DNA from: Planctomycetota bacterium
Lineage (GTDB): Bacteria; Planctomycetota; Brocadiia; Brocadiales; Brocadiaceae
Direction: 5' to 3'
Assembly (NCBI GenBank): GCA_016188675.1
Contig: JACPHJ010000169.1
Span: 1-38,739, forward strand
DNA length: 38,739 nucleotides
Both the position numbers and the translations under genes were made by a program. Below the pieces are notes generated by a model. The model made no database searches. It was not told the origin of the DNA and saw only the letters and a list, made by a program, of their open reading frames with translations. Below are positions 24,732 to 32,151 of this stretch, piece by piece. Position 1 is the stretch's first letter, and each line of letters starts with the position of its first letter.

Positions 24732-25061
24732 TTAATCTCCTTTCAAACACCTTGCCTGAATAATAAATTCTTCCTGATGCCCCCCGGCATCCCAAACCGT
24801 CCAAATCGTTTTATCGCGTTTCAGCTTTGCTTTTAACGAAGAGCCGTTGCTGCATGCCTGAAAAGGCAGCCTCAGCTCAATCGCCTGCACAGGGCACTCT
24901 TTCACACAACAAGCACACGTCCAGCACGCAGACTGGTCACGAATTGCCGCCTTCGTATTCTCCTTACGGTAACATAAGTCGCCGGGACAAATGCGTTCGC
25001 ACCGCGCTTCGGGTAATCCTTTACACCCGTTACAGATATTTTCATCAATAAAGATACTCAC
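24732..25061 (-). CDS. aprB: APS reductase beta subunit, short form
   Basis: This is a 109-residue two-[4Fe-4S] ferredoxin. Cysteines C10, C13, C21, C25 and C46, C49, C52, C56 fit two clusters, and W47 in 'ACWTCACCVKECP' occupies the position of the conserved Trp that links AprB to the AprA flavin. The domain after the clusters ('KRDKTIWTVWDAGG') is also AprB-like. It is shorter than the roughly 150-residue AprB of sulfate reducers, lacking the C-terminal tail that wraps around AprA. The GTG start overlaps the aprA stop (GTGA). It delivers electrons to AprA; the donor is not encoded nearby. Confidence 0.88.
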   Translation of the reverse strand: MSIFIDENICNGCKGLPEARCERICPGDLCYRKENTKAAIRDQSACWTCACCVKECPVQAIELRLPFQACSNGSSLKAKLKRDKTIWTVWDAGGHQEEFIIQARCLKGD

Positions 25062-26728
25062 AAAGGCCTTTCTATCATTTTTATCTCATCTGTTTCTGCA
25101 CTATAAACAGAATTAACAAACGTAAGCCACCGGCTATCTTCTTTCTTTGGGTAATCTAATCGTGTCTGGTAGCATGCCCACCTCGTCTCTTTGCGATGTA
25201 TCAGGTGTTCTACCAATACCCTTGCAACATCAACCCTATCAATACATTCTAACGCCTCAACCAGGTTATAATTATTCACAACCGTAATATCTTTCAAACG
25301 TCCTTTGAGACATTTCAATAACCGCCTTGCCTCCAGCAGTCTTTCCTCATGGAGTGCGTAATTCATGGAAATACCACCTGCATATTCATCCATAATCTTT
25401 TGCAGCCGCTCGCGCACTTCCAATGGGGATATCCCGGTTTTTTTCGTTAATGGGGTTAAAACCCTTGTTTTTTCGTTTTGAACTAACCCGCCATCTACGT
25501 CCTCTAAAGGTACTCCTTTTATGTCTTCCAGGGCAGTCGCTGCGGCAATACGCGCCTCTACCCAGCTCCCGCTTACATATTTTTTGGGTGCACCGCCTGC
25601 CACTTCTCCGGCTGCATAAAGACCTTTTAACGTAGTCCTTCTTTCCTTATCGATCCAGTAACCGGCCTGACAATGTCCGCCCACAACAAAAGGCTCTGTC
25701 CCCTGGATTTCAACAGGTTTCTTCCTGGGATCCATGCCATCGCTTGCCCACAAAAGGATAATCTGTGGATTCATGTTCAAAAAATCTTCTTTCAGCCGCC
25801 TTTCATCCGCATCATTCAACGTAGTCGTGTCCAAATAGCAGGGGCCTCTCCCTGCCTTCGTCTCTTCCACGGTGGCCAAAAGCCTGTGCTGCGTGAGACA
25901 CTTATTCCCTCCAAGGTGTTTATAGTATAGTTCCAGATAATCCTCGCCGCGCGCGTTAATCTGTTTTGAATGAACTCCAACGGCAATCGTACCTGTTGGC
26001 GCATGCACATCCTTAACGCGTAAGGCGACAAACCGGTTCTCAAAACCGGTCATCTCCGCCCCGGCACGTATCCCCATAGCATATCCTGTCCCCACATTCC
26101 ACGGGCAGTACCACATCAGGTTCCGGGCTTCTCCCGGATTGTTAGGTCTATATATACCAGACGCCCCTCCAGTAGCAACAATAACAGCCTTAGCGCGAAC
26201 CACGTAAAACTTGCCGTCTCTAATGCCGTATCCAAACGCCCCACAGATACGTTCACCATTATAGATAAAATTTGTCGCTACAACACGATTTAACACCTGG
26301 GTACTGGTTTTTGTTACTGCCTCTGCCAGGATCGGTTTCAAACGTTCGCCAAAGATACGGATACTACGTTTCCCCCGTTTCTTATAAGTGCCATCCTCAT
26401 TCTTCTCGACAGGAAGCCCCATCTCTTCTACATCCTTAACCGCTTCATTCAGCCCTTGCGCAATGGTATAAACAAGGTCCTTTCTTATCACACCCTCAAA
26501 CTCCCGTTCTACGTATGACACATAAGACTCCGGAGTCTGTCCTGAATGCAGGTATGCATTGATGGCATTTAAGCCCATGGCAAGGCAGCCGCTGCGTTCA
26601 ATGTGCGCCTTTTCCATGACAACCACCCGGCAGTTTGGAGATTTTTTATAAATCTCCACGGCGGCAAAACAACCCGCCGCCCCACCGCCGATAATTAAAA
26701 TATCAGTATCTGTGCGTATAGTGCTCAT
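25058..26728 (-). CDS. aprA: APS reductase alpha subunit (flavoprotein), short form
   Basis: The 556-residue flavoprotein begins with the FAD dinucleotide fold 'ILIIGGGAAGCFAA' and has 'KAVIVATGGASGIYRPN', 'GTGYAMGIRAGAEMTGFE' and 'GLYAAGEVAGGAPKKYVSGS' in family order. The C-terminal 'ETRWACYQTRLDYPKKEDS' is typical of AprA. It reduces APS to sulfite and AMP, or the reverse, with AprB in the cytoplasm. AprA of dissimilatory sulfate reducers is usually over 600 residues. The compact AprA plus compact AprB with sat resembles assimilatory-type AprBA, a comparison from memory. Fumarate reductase was considered, but the AprB and sat neighbours and the C-terminus argue for AprA. It is the first gene of the operon. 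Confidence 0.88.
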   Translation of the reverse strand: MSTIRTDTDILIIGGGAAGCFAAVEIYKKSPNCRVVVMEKAHIERSGCLAMGLNAINAYLHSGQTPESYVSYVEREFEGVIRKDLVYTIAQGLNEAVKDVEEMGLPVEKNEDGTYKKRGKRSIRIFGERLKPILAEAVTKTSTQVLNRVVATNFIYNGERICGAFGYGIRDGKFYVVRAKAVIVATGGASGIYRPNNPGEARNLMWYCPWNVGTGYAMGIRAGAEMTGFENRFVALRVKDVHAPTGTIAVGVHSKQINARGEDYLELYYKHLGGNKCLTQHRLLATVEETKAGRGPCYLDTTTLNDADERRLKEDFLNMNPQIILLWASDGMDPRKKPVEIQGTEPFVVGGHCQAGYWIDKERRTTLKGLYAAGEVAGGAPKKYVSGSWVEARIAAATALEDIKGVPLEDVDGGLVQNEKTRVLTPLTKKTGISPLEVRERLQKIMDEYAGGISMNYALHEERLLEARRLLKCLKGRLKDITVVNNYNLVEALECIDRVDVARVLVEHLIHRKETRWACYQTRLDYPKKEDSRWLTFVNSVYSAETDEIKMIERPL

Positions 26729-26763
26729 AATAGTGAAATTACAAACTTGAAAACAAAAGTTAA

Positions 26764-26792
26764 ATATTACTCATATTTTATTATCGTGTCAA
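26764..26792 (-). promoter_or_regulatory. Sigma70-type promoter of aprA-aprB-sat
   Basis: On the minus strand TTGACA (26787-26792) and TAATAT (26764-26769) are spaced by exactly 17 bases, about 35 bases before the aprA start. The predicted leader is short and lacks a clear Shine-Dalgarno sequence. No operator or riboswitch is apparent. Confidence 0.6.
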
Positions 26793-26868
26793 TTCTAAAA
26801 CCAGCCTATTCGATATGGTTTGGCGGAAGGGTAAAAACGTAAATAAAATGAAATCCTATACAATCAAG

Positions 26869-28128
26869 TTACTCTGCTTTTCTCATCTCATCCACGAATT
26901 CTTTATCACTTAATAATCCTATAGCAACATTGGCTACTACAGGATCAAACTGCGTCCCGGAGCACCGTTCTAACTGAATAATAGTATTTCCTGCTCCTAT
27001 GCCATTTCGATAGGCTCTATCCGACAGCATGGCATCAACTGAGTCAGCAACACACAAAATCCTTGCCCCCAATGGTATATCTTCCCCCATTAATCCGTCC
27101 GGGTATCCCTTGCCATCGTACCGTTCCTGGTGAAACCCGGCAATAGGCGATAGATCTCTAAAGGCTTCAACCGTATCCAGTATCTCCATTGTAATAATGG
27201 CGTGCTTTCTCATAATCTTTGTCTCCTGTTCAGAAAGATGCCCTGGTTTATCTAAGATTTCATACGGAACAAATACCTTCCCGATATCGTGCAAATGCGC
27301 GGCATACTTGATTTGTTCAACTTCTGCATCAGGTAATTCCAGAACACGGGCAATCTTCTCGCTTAGAAAGGCAATCCGTTCCGAATGGTTTTTAGTGTAT
27401 TTATGCTTGGCATCGATAATGTCGGCAAAGGTATGCAAAATAACCTTCATATAGTCATCCATTTTAGTTGCAGATACAATCCAATAAGGATTAACCGACT
27501 GGATAATCTCTGAAAATATCCCTTGCATACTCACATTATCATACACCCTTGCAAAAAAAGCTCCTGCATCTTTATTCTTCAAATCCATTATGGCATTCCA
27601 CAGGTCCGGGCTAAATTCCCGCCCTTTATGTAATCTCAAATAATTGTAAATTTCAGTGCATTGATAGTCTCCATAAACATGCATCTTCTGGTCTATCGTA
27701 TCGGCAATACGAATCAGTTGGGCGCCCAGGAAGATGTCGCCGCCCTTCTTTCCGTTGGGGTAACCACTTCCGTCATACCACTCGTGATGGTCCTGGATAA
27801 AGGCGCGCGCCTCTTCCAGGGCGCTTATTCTGGATAGAATTTTTGAGCCCATCGTGGGATGGTCAAAAATATAGGGAACTTGCTTTTGTTCCTGCATGGT
27901 AGGAAACATCAAAGGATGCTCACCAAAAATAACGGCGCCCACATCATGGAGCAACCCGGTATAGAATATGATGTCTCTTTTTTCAGGCATGACGATTTCA
28001 GAAAGGGCAGTTGCGATCACTGCAACGCGTCTCGAATGCAATAGATTAAGCTTCCCAAACTGATCCATGATGAGCGACAGCGCTGATATAATCTGGTCGA
28101 ACTGCGTCTTTATTTTTGCATCTCTCAT
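26869..28128 (-). CDS. Tandem HD-GYP c-di-GMP phosphodiesterase-like protein
   Basis: From the ATG at 28128 the protein has 419 residues. I prefer this start because 'GGGAG' lies seven bases upstream, and because residues encoded before it look like a relic of another gene. Two HD domains lie in tandem. The first has 'LLHDVGA', 'HHEWYDGSGYP' and 'IRIADTID'. The second has the full set: 'HLHDIGK', 'HQERYDGKGYPDG' and 'VADSVDAMLSDRAYR'. HD-GYP proteins hydrolyse c-di-GMP. The second domain looks active; the first lacks the RPYR-like motif and may be regulatory or degenerate. There is no sensor domain or membrane segment. Transcribed alone. Confidence 0.88.
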   Translation of the reverse strand: MRDAKIKTQFDQIISALSLIMDQFGKLNLLHSRRVAVIATALSEIVMPEKRDIIFYTGLLHDVGAVIFGEHPLMFPTMQEQKQVPYIFDHPTMGSKILSRISALEEARAFIQDHHEWYDGSGYPNGKKGGDIFLGAQLIRIADTIDQKMHVYGDYQCTEIYNYLRLHKGREFSPDLWNAIMDLKNKDAGAFFARVYDNVSMQGIFSEIIQSVNPYWIVSATKMDDYMKVILHTFADIIDAKHKYTKNHSERIAFLSEKIARVLELPDAEVEQIKYAAHLHDIGKVFVPYEILDKPGHLSEQETKIMRKHAIITMEILDTVEAFRDLSPIAGFHQERYDGKGYPDGLMGEDIPLGARILCVADSVDAMLSDRAYRNGIGAGNTIIQLERCSGTQFDPVVANVAIGLLSDKEFVDEMRKAE

Positions 28129-28154
28129 TTTTATCTCCCGAAACCGCGAAGCCG

Positions 28155-28218
28155 AAGGGATGAAATCTAGTTCCTCATCGGTGAAACCATAGTGGCGAGC
28201 CAAACCGCAAACACGCTG
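28155..28218 (-). pseudogene. Relic of a DNA methyltransferase C-terminus
   Basis: Codons just upstream of the HD-GYP gene, in frame with it, read 'ARHYGFTDEELDFIPSA'. 'YGFTDEELDFI' resembles the end of N-6 adenine DNA methyltransferases of restriction-modification loci. The rest of such a gene is absent. It looks like a deletion scar joining a lost gene to the HD-GYP 5' region. Confidence 0.4.
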
Positions 28219-28334
28219 TTATACGATGGACTGTGCCAATTCAATATGCTTACTTTCTTGCTTCTTTTGCCGCTTGTTTTAACCATTTTTTCTAAATTTT
28301 CTAGTCCAATTGTGCATTGTCCAACTAGGCATCT

Positions 28335-28478
28335 TTAACTTTCACTCCCATACCTCAGAAATAATCCGGTATTTAAGTTATCAGATTGAACAATTACAGC
28401 CGGACGTCTTCTTGCAGTTACGAGATCGGAATTTGGGAAAAGAACTAAAACGACCATTCCTCTTTTATAGCTTGTCAT
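28335..28478 (-). pseudogene. Truncated MazF/PemK toxin
   Basis: 'MTSYKRGMVVLVLFPNSD' and 'RRRPAVIVQSDNLNTG' are a clear N-terminal third of a MazF/PemK-type endoribonuclease. The frame then changes to unrelated residues and stops after 47 residues, against about 110 normally, so the catalytic fold is incomplete. Its ATG overlaps the end of the upstream antitoxin-like gene by 14 bases, the normal arrangement for such a pair. Confidence 0.75.
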
Positions 28479-28698
28479 ACAGTTCCATCCCTTTTGCATT
28501 CCAATCTTCTTCAAACGTGCGTAACCCATTTTTCAAATCCTGAGCATCTTCCTTTGTTATTCCTCGTGTCAGTAAATTAATGTATTCGAACTTTTCAGAA
28601 TCTACGAAGGTCATAATCACCTCGCTTTCAGTAAGCTGTGGTTTTTCGTAAAGCTCGAATTTCCCATTTTTATAATATCCTCTGACAGATTTTAACAT
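28465..28698 (-). CDS. Antitoxin-like partner of MazF remnant
   Basis: This is an intact 77-residue protein. 'MLKSVRGYYKNGKFELYEKP' is a typical DNA-binding antitoxin N-terminus, 'VIMTFVDSEK' follows, and the C-terminal helix 'LRTFEEDWNAKGMELYDKL' would be the toxin-binding part. Families of this layout sit directly before MazF-type toxins. With the toxin broken, this is now an orphan. The start ATG follows a purine-rich 'GGAGGT'-like stretch. Confidence 0.7.
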   Translation of the reverse strand: MLKSVRGYYKNGKFELYEKPQLTESEVIMTFVDSEKFEYINLLTRGITKEDAQDLKNGLRTFEEDWNAKGMELYDKL

Positions 28699-28789
28699 TT
28701 TCGACCTCCATTTATTTACTGTTTAGTTAATTTTTAAATGTTGTTTTTGAAACCTTATTTATCTCTAAAGTGGCCATATTTTGGATATG

Positions 28790-29860
28790 TTATTTCGATA
28801 GCCCCAATTTCTCATAAATCGTTTTAAAATCAATTTTCCGTCCGACGACTTCGGCGGCACGCTGTATCTTGGACCTGGAGTGCAAACTGACGAAACCCGA
28901 AAGATTTTCACAGACCTCCAGGGTGTTTGCCGTATCAGACCGCACCACCACAATCGGCACGCCAACCTCCTGCGCCCGCCCTAAAATAGACGCATTTGGG
29001 TACAGTTCGCCTGTGAGGATGAGGCACTTTGTGGGGGTTTCGAGGGCTGCCAGTTGAATATCGCTGCGGTCGCCGCCGGTAATGACGGCCTTGTTTGAAA
29101 CCTTTCGGAAATAACGCAGGGCGCTCTCAACGTTCATCGCCCCTATCATGAAATGTTCTATCAATTCGTCCGCTTTCCCCTCACAACACAGAATGTTCCC
29201 GTTAAGGGTATTGACAATTTCCCTGATGGGCACTGCGCCAAGGATCGGGTCCTTTTGAATAACACCCAGCGTGTCAATGCCGTTCTTCTTAAGGAACGGG
29301 GTCAGTATTTCCCGGGTGTAGCTTAATTTTGAAGAGGGAACCACATTGAACACTACGCCAAGCAGTTGATTTCCAAGCATCCTGGATGCATAGAGAAACC
29401 CATCGAGGGTGTCGAGGTAAGATTGGAATTTATCTATAAAGATTACCTTCGCATTGGATTCCTTGATGAAATCCAATTCTGAGAAACGCAGGCATGTGCC
29501 GCCGGAAAGTCTTCCTAGCCCCCTGGCAATTATGATGTCCTTTTCCTTTGCGGCTTGATGAAAGGCTGTCATCGTTTTTTGTTGGATATGTAAGTCCTCG
29601 CCGCTCGTCAAGCGCCGTAAAAGGTCGTCTGTCAACACCACAGGGCATATCGATTGAGGCGGTTCGTTTACCTCCAGCACCCTGGAAAGAAAGACGGCGT
29701 CCTCATCGGTAAGCACGTTTTCAACAACAACAGGTGAGAAACCAACCGGTTTGAAGTATCCGACTTTATATCCGTCCTTTTTGAATTTTAATCCCAATCC
29801 GAGGCAGATAAGGTTTTTCCCGGAAAAGGGTGAAACAGAGGCAATAAATATGGGTATCAT
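28790..29860 (-). CDS. Pta N-terminal-like protein: BioD-like AAA_26 plus DRTGG
   Basis: This is a 356-residue protein. Residues 1 to about 200 resemble the BioD-like P-loop domain (AAA_26; 'FIASVSPFSGKNLICLGLGL'). About 215-330 match a DRTGG domain ('GAMNVESALRYFRK', 'AVITGGDRSDIQLAAL'). Both domains form the regulatory N-terminus of long bacterial phosphotransacetylases, but the catalytic PTA_PTB domain is missing. It lies 108 bases after ADP-forming acetyl-CoA synthetase in the same direction. It is probably a regulator or accessory of acetyl-CoA/acetate interconversion; that is inference. The ATG at 29860 has no strong ribosome binding site. Confidence 0.8.
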   Translation of the reverse strand: MIPIFIASVSPFSGKNLICLGLGLKFKKDGYKVGYFKPVGFSPVVVENVLTDEDAVFLSRVLEVNEPPQSICPVVLTDDLLRRLTSGEDLHIQQKTMTAFHQAAKEKDIIIARGLGRLSGGTCLRFSELDFIKESNAKVIFIDKFQSYLDTLDGFLYASRMLGNQLLGVVFNVVPSSKLSYTREILTPFLKKNGIDTLGVIQKDPILGAVPIREIVNTLNGNILCCEGKADELIEHFMIGAMNVESALRYFRKVSNKAVITGGDRSDIQLAALETPTKCLILTGELYPNASILGRAQEVGVPIVVVRSDTANTLEVCENLSGFVSLHSRSKIQRAAEVVGRKIDFKTIYEKLGLSK

Positions 29861-29901
29861 GTTACCCCCCCCTCGATTAATGAGTGTTCCTTAGCAAAAT
29901 T

Positions 29902-29955
29902 TACGAATTACGAATTACGATTTCAGATTGAAAAATCGTAAATCTAAAATTTTAA
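29902..29955. repeat. ACGAATT-type dispersed repeat
   Basis: TTACGAATTACGAATTACGA is followed by TTTCAGATTG and AATCGTAAATCTAAAATTT, an iterated and partly inverted low-complexity stretch. It lies between the Pta-like and acetyl-CoA synthetase genes and resembles the AATCC-type coding inserts in composition. Confidence 0.5.
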
Positions 29956-29968
29956 TTCAGCAAGCAGA

Positions 29969-32089
29969 TTATGCTTTTTTGACCGTTGCTTGCTCACGAG
30001 ACATCAGCGTAAGTCGTGCATCCAAAGCTATCGTACCACCGCCTTCCGGGAATACGATCAATGGGTTTATATCCATTTCGATAATTTCAGGAAAATCCGT
30101 CACAAGCTGGGAAAGCCTTAAAATATCATCGACTACGGCATTTATGTCAACAGGTCTTTCGCCGCGCGCGCCTTTTAAAAGCGGAAACGACCGGATTTCC
30201 CGAACCATCTCTTCGGCTTCATTCAATCCAATGGGCGCTATTCGGAATGAGACGTCTTTTAGTATTTCTATATAAATTCCGCCAAGGCCAAACATCAGTA
30301 AAGGGCCAAACTGCGGGTCGCGTGACATGCCCAGTATTACCTCCTTGCCTCCGGTAATCATCTGTTGCACTAAAACCCCTTTGATTTCAGCGTCGGGCAT
30401 GAGGCGGCGCGCCTTTTGTGTAATATCGCAAAAACACGTTCGTACCTCTGTCTCGTTTTTTATCCCAATCCTTACTCCTCCAAAGTCTGATTTGTGGAGG
30501 ATGTCCGGTGACGAAATTTTTATGACAACCGGGTACCCAATCTCTTCCGCCGCCTTCACGGCCTCTGCTTCAGACGCAGCAAGAATACTTTTAGGAATCC
30601 TGAAACCATAGGCGGAGATAACCTGTCTGGCCTCTTCTTCGTTTAGGTGTTGACGTCCTGACTGCCTCATTTTTCCGAAGAAAGATGATACATTTTCCCT
30701 TTGGACATCAAATGTTTTTGTCTTTGGTATAGGTCTTTTTTGCCATAAGGTATATTTATACATGGCCTCAATGGCGGATACTGCTCGTTCAGGAAAGGGA
30801 TAATTCGGCACCTTTCTCTGGCACATAATCTTTAAACTGTTTCCAATCCTTTTGCCGCCCATAAAAGAGGTTACAATAGGCTTGCAGGTGTGATTCGAAA
30901 TCTCGGTGATTATAACTGCCGTCTTTTCTATTTCCGTCATTGTCTGAGGCGTTAAAATAACAAGAATTACATCTACGTTGGGGTCTTCAACGACTTTTTC
31001 GATGACAAATTTATACCGATCCGCCTTTGCGTCTCCCAAGACATCCACCGGATTATACACATTTGCCATAGCCGGTAAAGAAGAACGCAGGACGTCTATG
31101 GTATCTTTGGAAAGTGACGCCATTTTCAATTCCGACTTCTCTACCGCATCCGCTGCAATAATCCCGGGACCTCCGGCATTCGTAATCAATGCTATGTGCG
31201 GCCCCTTGGGCAGTTGTTGAAAACTGAATATCCTTGCATAGTCAAAAAGTTCTTCTATTGTCTCTGCCCTGAGAATCCCTGATTGTTTGAATGCCGCATT
31301 AAATGCATTTTCAGCGCCGGCCAGTGTTCCGGTATGCGACGATGCAGCCTTTGCGCCTGCCATAGTGCCGCCTGATTTTACTACAATCATCGGTTTGGTT
31401 TTAGTTATTGTCTTGGCTGCATTTATAAATTCAGCGCCGTTTTTTACCCCTTCTAAATAAAAGAGGACGACCTTCGTATTGGCGTCGTTTTCTATGGCTT
31501 TTATAAGGTCTACTTCGTCGATATCCGTCTTGTTCCCCATGCTGATAAATTTGGAGAATCCGATGCATTCATTCACCGCCCAATCCAGAATAGAAGTGCA
31601 CAGCGCCCCGGATTGCGAAAAGAATGCAATATTGCCGGGCGCGGGCATATCGGCGGCAAAAGAGGCATTTAAGGCCGATTGTGTGTCGATCAGCCCAAGA
31701 CAATTTGGCCCCAGCATGCGTACGGAATGCTGCTTAATCTTCCGGTATAATTCCCGTTCCCTTGCTGCCCCGTCAATGCCGCTCTCTTTGAAGCCGGCGC
31801 TGATGACGATGACCGAATCGATTCCTTTTTCTACACAATCGTCAACCGCATTGCCTACGTGCGGAGCAGGCACAACAATTACGGCCAGGTCAACCTTATC
31901 CTGGATTTCCCTGATTGCAGGATATGCCCTGATTCCCAGGATGCTGCTTGCATGAGGATTTACCGGGTAGACCTTGCCTTTGTATCCGTACTTGATAAGA
32001 TTTCTGAGTAAGTCGTGTCCCACCTTGCCCTCATCGCGTGAAGCGCCAACTACAGCAACCGTCTTAGGTGAGAAGAAATGTTCCAGCAT
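29969..32089 (-). CDS. Acetate-CoA ligase (ADP-forming), fused alpha and beta
   Basis: This 706-residue enzyme converts acyl-CoA plus ADP and phosphate to the acid, CoA and ATP. The CoA-binding Rossmann domain (1-130; 'VAVVGASRDEGKVG') is followed by a succinyl-CoA ligase-like domain ('FFSQSGALCTSILDWA') with the phospho-histidine H252 in 'SSHTGTLAGAE'. An ATP-grasp domain fills the C-terminal third ('GYPVVIKISSPDILHKSD', 'EVILGMSRDPQFGPLLMFG', 'MDINPLI'). Fusion of alpha and beta in this order is common in bacteria. The substrate may be acetyl-CoA or another short acyl-CoA. It is first in a unit with the Pta-like protein. Confidence 0.92.
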   Translation of the reverse strand: MLEHFFSPKTVAVVGASRDEGKVGHDLLRNLIKYGYKGKVYPVNPHASSILGIRAYPAIREIQDKVDLAVIVVPAPHVGNAVDDCVEKGIDSVIVISAGFKESGIDGAARERELYRKIKQHSVRMLGPNCLGLIDTQSALNASFAADMPAPGNIAFFSQSGALCTSILDWAVNECIGFSKFISMGNKTDIDEVDLIKAIENDANTKVVLFYLEGVKNGAEFINAAKTITKTKPMIVVKSGGTMAGAKAASSHTGTLAGAENAFNAAFKQSGILRAETIEELFDYARIFSFQQLPKGPHIALITNAGGPGIIAADAVEKSELKMASLSKDTIDVLRSSLPAMANVYNPVDVLGDAKADRYKFVIEKVVEDPNVDVILVILTPQTMTEIEKTAVIITEISNHTCKPIVTSFMGGKRIGNSLKIMCQRKVPNYPFPERAVSAIEAMYKYTLWQKRPIPKTKTFDVQRENVSSFFGKMRQSGRQHLNEEEARQVISAYGFRIPKSILAASEAEAVKAAEEIGYPVVIKISSPDILHKSDFGGVRIGIKNETEVRTCFCDITQKARRLMPDAEIKGVLVQQMITGGKEVILGMSRDPQFGPLLMFGLGGIYIEILKDVSFRIAPIGLNEAEEMVREIRSFPLLKGARGERPVDINAVVDDILRLSQLVTDFPEIIEMDINPLIVFPEGGGTIALDARLTLMSREQATVKKA

Positions 32090-32151
32090 AGACTAGCGAG
32101 GTAAATATCCGACCGATAAAAGAGTTCTGTAGTTATATTTAAAAAATTGAC

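Noticed and set aside
25058-26728. Fumarate reductase or succinate dehydrogenase flavoprotein
   Set aside because: The neighbouring AprB with conserved Trp, the sat gene in the same operon and the AprA-like C-terminus favour APS reductase.
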